A stretch of 64,000 nt of DNA from Croceibacter atlanticus HTCC2559. GTDB lineage: Bacteria > Bacteroidota > Bacteroidia > Flavobacteriales > Flavobacteriaceae. The notes beneath the pieces were generated by a model that had not been told where the DNA came from, made no database searches, and worked only from the letters and a program-made list of their open reading frames with translations. Below, one piece after another: positions 60,200 through 64,000 of the stretch. Positions within the stretch are counted from its first letter, which is position 1. Every line of letters begins with the position of its first letter. Where the stretch lies: positions 2,876,501-2,940,500 of the forward strand of contig NC_014230.1 in NCBI RefSeq assembly GCF_000196315.1, in the 5' to 3' direction. The translations under genes and the position numbers were made by a program.

Positions 60200-60640
60200 A
60201 TTCCTGAAAAATAGAACCCCAGAAAACACCTACTTTTTAAATGCAATAGCCCTTGGTAATTTAAAAAGTGATTAAAAGCACCCTGCAATTATAACAGTTT
60301 ACTTGTAAAAAGATCAAAATACATTGCATATTAAAACATAAATTAAGAAACGTGTATTTCATATCGAAATACAATGTGTTTTTTTACTTACAAATTAGCA
60401 GTCAAATAGAATAATAGTTATATAAAAGTTTGTAATGAAGGATTATTACTACATATCTTCAAAAGACAAACGCAAAAGATGTGTTTAGCTAACCAAAAAA
60501 ATTAGTATTATGACAGCTCTTATTTATTTTATTATTGATCTTATAAGTATGTGACTAACAATTACAAAACCTTCAATTACTGTAGCGCGCACAGTGGTTG
60601 AAATTTTAAAATAGTCTGTAATATTTTGTAACTTTATTAC
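60200..60640. other. Gene-free interval with a second hairpin
   Basis: No ORF of note in 441 bp. At 60353-60373 TGTATTTC and GAAATACA form an 8-bp hairpin with a 5-nt loop, and seven T follow at 60379-60385. This could end a short non-coding transcript, but I see no convincing promoter for one. The rest is AT-rich and unremarkable. Confidence 0.4.
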
Positions 60641-60796
60641 ATGAAAAAGATGTTTTTTAAAAAATTAGCTAAGTTTAATAAGAAGTTCTTGCCTAGCTAC
60701 AGCAAACAAGAGTTAGATCTCACAAAAGCAACACTTTTGCAAAAAGCCGTGTTTGGTTTTAGATTATGGGTTACAAAAAATGCTTTAGAGGATTAG
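60641..60796 (+). CDS. Conserved small basic protein (51 residues)
   Basis: 51 residues: MKKMFFKKLAKFNKKFLPSY, then SKQELDLTKATLLQKAVFGF and RLWVTKNALED. It looks like a short basic protein present in many Flavobacteriia, sometimes labelled SsrA-binding without basis. Amphipathic helices are likely; function unknown. It ends on bases 60793-60796 shared with the convergent apt gene. Confidence 0.65.
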   Translation: MKKMFFKKLAKFNKKFLPSYSKQELDLTKATLLQKAVFGFRLWVTKNALED

Positions 60797-61314
60797 TAAC
60801 TAAGTACAGAAGCTACATTATAGTCTTTAAGCTTCTCACTACCCTTTAAAAAGCCTATAATCATTAAGAAGTTACATTGTACAATTTCCCCACCCAAGCT
60901 TTCAATGAGATTAACTACAGCTTTAGCAGTTCCTCCAGTTGCTAGAACATCATCATGCAACAATACCTTGTCACCTTTTTTAATGGCATCCTTATGAATC
61001 TCTAAGGTATCTGTACCATATTCTAAATCATAGGTTTCAGAATTTGTATTATATGGCAACTTACCTGGTTTCCTAACTGGCACAAAACCAGCATTTAATT
61101 CTTTAGCTAATAATGTTCCGTAAAAAAAGCCACGCGACTCAATTCCCACAACCTTATCTATCTTTAGATCTCCTATTAAATCCAGTAACTCTTGCAAACA
61201 TTGTTCGCTAGCTTGAGGATGGTTTAATAAAGGTGTAATATCTTTAAAAAGAACACCTTCTTTAGGAAAGTCTTTTACATCACGTATATATTCTTCTAAA
61301 TTAAAAGTTTTCAT
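60793..61314 (-). CDS. apt: Adenine phosphoribosyltransferase
   Basis: 173 residues. The PRPP-binding motif VLLHDDVLATGGTAKAVVNL and the substrate loop ESRGFFYGTLLAKELNAGFV are present, as is the N-terminal DFPKEGVLFKDITPLL. Salvages adenine to AMP. It begins one base after pyrF stops, and the two make a nucleotide-synthesis pair. Confidence 0.96.
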   Translation of the reverse strand: MKTFNLEEYIRDVKDFPKEGVLFKDITPLLNHPQASEQCLQELLDLIGDLKIDKVVGIESRGFFYGTLLAKELNAGFVPVRKPGKLPYNTNSETYDLEYGTDTLEIHKDAIKKGDKVLLHDDVLATGGTAKAVVNLIESLGGEIVQCNFLMIIGFLKGSEKLKDYNVASVLSY

Positions 61315-61315
61315 A

Positions 61316-62140
61316 CTATGTAAATTGATTTATCTGTGTGGCCATATCTCGCTGTAAAGCCTCTGCTTTTAACATTGCCTTGGTAGCAAAATCTTGATCT
61401 TGTGATGCGTAAATAATCCCTCTAGATGAGTTTACCAAAAGGCCTATATTTTTGGTCATTCCAAATTTACAAACATCTTCTAAACTACCGCCTTGAGCTC
61501 CTACACCTGGCACAAGTAAGAAGCTTTCTGGTAAAATTGCACGTATATCTTTTAGGTACTCTGCTTTTGTTGCACCAACAACATACATTAAATTTTCACT
61601 GTTTTGCCAAGTCTTTGAGGTCTTTAAAACGCTCTTATAAAGTGGTTGGTTGTCTGTATTATTTATTGATTGAAAATCGAAAGCACCTTGGTTTGAAGTA
61701 AGTGCTAGTAATATAGTATGCTTCTCCTTAAAAGCTAAAAAAGGCTCAACCGAGTCTTTACCCATATATGGCGCTACAGTAACCGAGTCAAAATTTAAAT
61801 CTTCTAAAAAGGCTTTGGCATACATTGTAGATGTATTACCTATATCTCCTCGCTTAGCATCTGCTATTGTAAAGATTTCCGGATGGTTATCGTTAAGATA
61901 ATCAATCGTTTTCTTTAAAGATTGCCATCCTTTTATACCATAAGCTTCGTAAAAAGCAGTATTAGGTTTATAGGCAACTGCAAGATGGTGCGTTGCATTT
62001 ATTATAGCTTTGTTGAACTCAAAAATTGGATCTTCAGTTTCTAATAAATGCTTAGGAATCTTATTTAAATCGACATCTAATCCTATACAGAGAAATGATT
62101 TCTTTTTATGTATTTCTGAAATTAAGCTTTCAATCTTCAT
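61316..62140 (-). CDS. pyrF: Orotidine 5'-phosphate decarboxylase (type 2)
   Basis: 274 residues, of the longer type 2 subfamily. KKSFLCIGLDVDLNKIP, catalytic Lys/Asp in FTIADAKRGDIGNTS, and LLVPGVGAQGG. Produces UMP. It lies 11 bp downstream of prfA, and prfA-pyrF-apt appears to be one unit. Confidence 0.96.
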   Translation of the reverse strand: MKIESLISEIHKKKSFLCIGLDVDLNKIPKHLLETEDPIFEFNKAIINATHHLAVAYKPNTAFYEAYGIKGWQSLKKTIDYLNDNHPEIFTIADAKRGDIGNTSTMYAKAFLEDLNFDSVTVAPYMGKDSVEPFLAFKEKHTILLALTSNQGAFDFQSINNTDNQPLYKSVLKTSKTWQNSENLMYVVGATKAEYLKDIRAILPESFLLVPGVGAQGGSLEDVCKFGMTKNIGLLVNSSRGIIYASQDQDFATKAMLKAEALQRDMATQINQFT

Positions 62141-62151
62141 AGAGTTTTATA

Positions 62152-63228
62152 TTAAAACATCTCTCCTGTTTCTTTCAATTTTTCTGTATTCTCAACTAGT
62201 CTTAGTTCATCAATAATACGCTGTATGTCTCCATCTATAATATTTTGAAGGTCATATATTGTAAGATTAATACGGTGATCTGTTACACGGCCTTGCGCAT
62301 AGTTGTATGTTCTAATCTTCGCACTTCGGTCTCCACTTGTCACCATACTACCACGTTTAGCAGCATCTTCTTCTTGCTTTTTAGCTAGTTCTAAATCATA
62401 CAGTCTAGAACGTAACACTTTAAAAGCTTTCTCCTTATTTTTATGTTGAGATTTTTGATCTTGACACTGTGCTACTAAACCTGTTGGTTCGTGAGTTAAA
62501 CGTACTGCAGAATATGTAGTGTTTACAGATTGTCCTCCAGGACCAGAAGAACAGAAATAATCTATTCTTACATCTTTTGGATCTATTTCTACATCAAACT
62601 CTTCTGCTTCTGGAAATACCATTACAGTGGCAGCACTTGTATGCACTCTACCTTGCGTTTCTGTTTGTGGCACACGTTGTACACGGTGCACACCTGCCTC
62701 ATACTTTAAAGTACCGTAAACATCGTCTCCGGAAACTTCAAATTGAATTTCTTTAAAACCGCCGCTTGTACCTTCGCTAAAATCGACAGTACTGCAGTTC
62801 CAACCTTTGCTCTCACAAAATTTAGTAAGCATTCTATAAATATCTCCTGCAAAAATACTAGCTTCATCTCCTCCAGTACCTGCTCTCACTTCCACAACAG
62901 CATTCTTAGAATCTTCTGGATCTTTAGGGATAAGCATCATTCTAATTTTATCATCTAAAGCTGGCAATTCAGATTTTGCCTCATCAAGTTGCATTTTAGC
63001 CATTTCAGACATTTCTGGATCACTACCATCGGCAATAATTTCCTCTGCTTCTTCAATGCGATTTGTAACTCTAATGTAGTTTTCACGCTCATCCATAAGT
63101 TTCTTAAGATCCTTATATTCTTTAGTAAGCTCTACATAACGTTTTTGATCTGAAATAATATCTGGTTGAATAATAAGATCACTTATTTCATCAAAACGTT
63201 GTTTTACTATATTTAATTTCTCTAACAT
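62152..63228 (-). CDS. prfA: Peptide chain release factor 1
   Basis: 358 residues. GGQ motif in [24 protein letters not shown] domain N-terminal, and anticodon-like region around [16 protein letters not shown]. Terminates translation at UAG and UAA. The GGQ glutamine is the site methylated by PrmC (not in the window). Confidence 0.97.
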   Translation of the reverse strand: MLEKLNIVKQRFDEISDLIIQPDIISDQKRYVELTKEYKDLKKLMDERENYIRVTNRIEEAEEIIADGSDPEMSEMAKMQLDEAKSELPALDDKIRMMLIPKDPEDSKNAVVEVRAGTGGDEASIFAGDIYRMLTKFCESKGWNCSTVDFSEGTSGGFKEIQFEVSGDDVYGTLKYEAGVHRVQRVPQTETQGRVHTSAATVMVFPEAEEFDVEIDPKDVRIDYFCSSGPGGQSVNTTYSAVRLTHEPTGLVAQCQDQKSQHKNKEKAFKVLRSRLYDLELAKKQEEDAAKRGSMVTSGDRSAKIRTYNYAQGRVTDHRINLTIYDLQNIIDGDIQRIIDELRLVENTEKLKETGEMF

Positions 63229-63277
63229 GGTCTATTCTCTAAGGACTGCGAATTTACAATATTTTAACCGATTTATT

Positions 63278-63311
63278 TTGAGGTACAAATCTATTTGATA
63301 TAATATTTTTG
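63278..63311 (+). promoter_or_regulatory. Promoter of the MsrA-like gene
   Basis: TTG (63278-63280), a 23-bp spacer and TATTTTTG (63304-63311) match the Bacteroidota consensus at its upper spacing limit. The ATG is 78 bp downstream. Confidence 0.5.
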
Positions 63312-63389
63312 AGCTTTAAATTGTACTTATTCTGCTTAACATTTCCAACATTAATTGTAAGCTATATTGAAGCTGATGACTAAAATACT

Positions 63390-63905
63390 ATGAGTACTCT
63401 ATTAAAATTTGGTTTTGGTGGTGGATGCCATTGGTGTACAGAAGCCGTTTTTAAACAGCTTAAAGGCGTATACAAAGTTTTACAGGGCTATATAGCCTCT
63501 ACATCTCCTTTTTCAAATTTTTCTGAAGCGGTTATCGTATGTTTTAATCCTTCAGAAATTAGTCTTAAAGACTTAATAATGGTTCATTTAAACACACACG
63601 CATCAACTAAGGATCATAGTTTCAGGGATAAATATAGAAGTGCCGTGTACTATTATAGTTTAAATGACAAGCCCTATATTAAACGTTTACTTGAAGATTT
63701 AAAACGTGAAGACAACAAAGCATATATTACCAAAATTCTTAAACTTGAAAGTTTTAAGGAAAGTAGAGAATCTATTAGAGATTACTACACTAAACATCCC
63801 AATGCTCCTTTTTGCAACCGCTATATTTTGCCTAAGTTTAAGATATTAAAAAACAACTACTCTTCTTTAACTTTTAAAGGCTTTGACTTAGAAAATGATA
63901 TATAA
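63390..63905 (+). CDS. Divergent MsrA-family protein
   Basis: 171 residues. The MsrA fold is clear from LKFGFGGGCHWCTEAVFKQLKGVYKVLQGY. The catalytic cysteine is in GGCHWC with a second cysteine three positions on, unlike the usual GCFWG. The canonical G.D.G.QYRS segment is replaced by HSFRDKYRSAVYY. Methionine-S-sulfoxide reductase activity is plausible but the substrate loop has changed. A further cysteine near the C-terminus (NAPFCNRYILP) may be the resolving residue. Confidence 0.8.
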   Translation: MSTLLKFGFGGGCHWCTEAVFKQLKGVYKVLQGYIASTSPFSNFSEAVIVCFNPSEISLKDLIMVHLNTHASTKDHSFRDKYRSAVYYYSLNDKPYIKRLLEDLKREDNKAYITKILKLESFKESRESIRDYYTKHPNAPFCNRYILPKFKILKNNYSSLTFKGFDLENDI

Positions 63906-64000
63906 GACTCTTTCTTTTCTTTTGCCAAAAAAGTTAACCTAGCATAGGCTAATAAGTAGCCAAAACTATAAATAACAACTGCACAAATTTTTACATATAC
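63857..64000 (-). CDS. Possible C-terminus of an off-window membrane protein
   Basis: An open minus-strand frame enters from the right edge and ends at 63857. It encodes about 47 residues with one TM-like stretch (ICAVVIYSFGYLLAYARLTF) and a charged tail. It overlaps the end of the MsrA-like gene by 49 bp, which is long for convergent genes, so the call is weak. Confidence 0.3.
   Translation of the reverse strand, partial: VYVKICAVVIYSFGYLLAYARLTFLAKEKKESYISFSKSKPLKVKEE

Overview
The window looks like chromosome from a member of the Flavobacteriaceae (Bacteroidota), probably a marine one. The DNA is AT-rich. Secreted proteins carry type IX secretion (T9SS) sorting domains of both type A and type B. 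Gene starts mostly lack Shine-Dalgarno sequences, and several have Bacteroidota-type promoters (TTG, 15-23 bp spacer, TAnnTTTG). Most proteins are flavobacterial housekeeping types. I see no insertion sequence, prophage, CRISPR array or rRNA operon.

Layout. 1-2.7 kb: terminator of an off-window gene and a DUF5686 outer-membrane-type protein. 2.8-8.2 kb: pyruvate dehydrogenase E1 beta, etfB-etfA, a bifunctional nuclease and a CNT nucleoside transporter with an extra N-terminal domain. 8.2-17 kb: two STAS-like paralogues, thyA, a TonB-C protein, an ergothioneine-type cluster (egtB-egtD-GNAT-DUF427, with a class V aminotransferase facing it), a 2TM protein, folA, a PPOX-fold protein and fabD. 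17-27.6 kb: a T9SS leucine-repeat protein, an amidohydrolase, a DegT aminotransferase, Kdo transferase, DUF2461, three tandem mini-lipoproteins, an XRE/S24 regulator and an envelope glycosylation operon (GT2, double LAB_N, GT39). 27.8-33.0 kb: a 1743-residue T9SS type B adhesin-like protein with 15 nearly identical 222-bp repeats, much richer in GC than their surroundings.

33-39 kb is the most interesting stretch. It holds a cytosolic histidine kinase, an NtrC-family sigma-54 activator, an NhaA antiporter and a two-TM helical sensor, followed by three small genes (Rnk/GreA-like plus two unknowns). A good sigma-54 -24/-12 promoter lies in front of the small genes. A TACTC-N4-GAGTA palindrome lies about 131 bp upstream of the predicted start, and the same palindrome recurs upstream of the sensor operon. 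This suggests a self-contained sigma-54 regulon that I cannot match to a named system.

39-64 kb is mainly housekeeping: tRNA-Arg(ACG), an M57 metalloprotease, clpS, prmA, tpiA, a TlpA-like protein, an orphan ABC permease, a DoxX-type protein, DUF1599, folP, cdaA (c-di-AMP synthesis), an MsbA-like ABC exporter, truA, a phosphodiesterase, a propeller lipoprotein, rimO, a serine hydrolase, ftsY, DUF4295, rpmG-rpmB, cinA-Hpt-FAH-exonuclease, a secreted glutaredoxin-like protein, apt-pyrF-prfA and a divergent MsrA. Coordinates, terminators, promoters and short ORFs were read by eye, and family calls rest on recognised motifs, not on searches.
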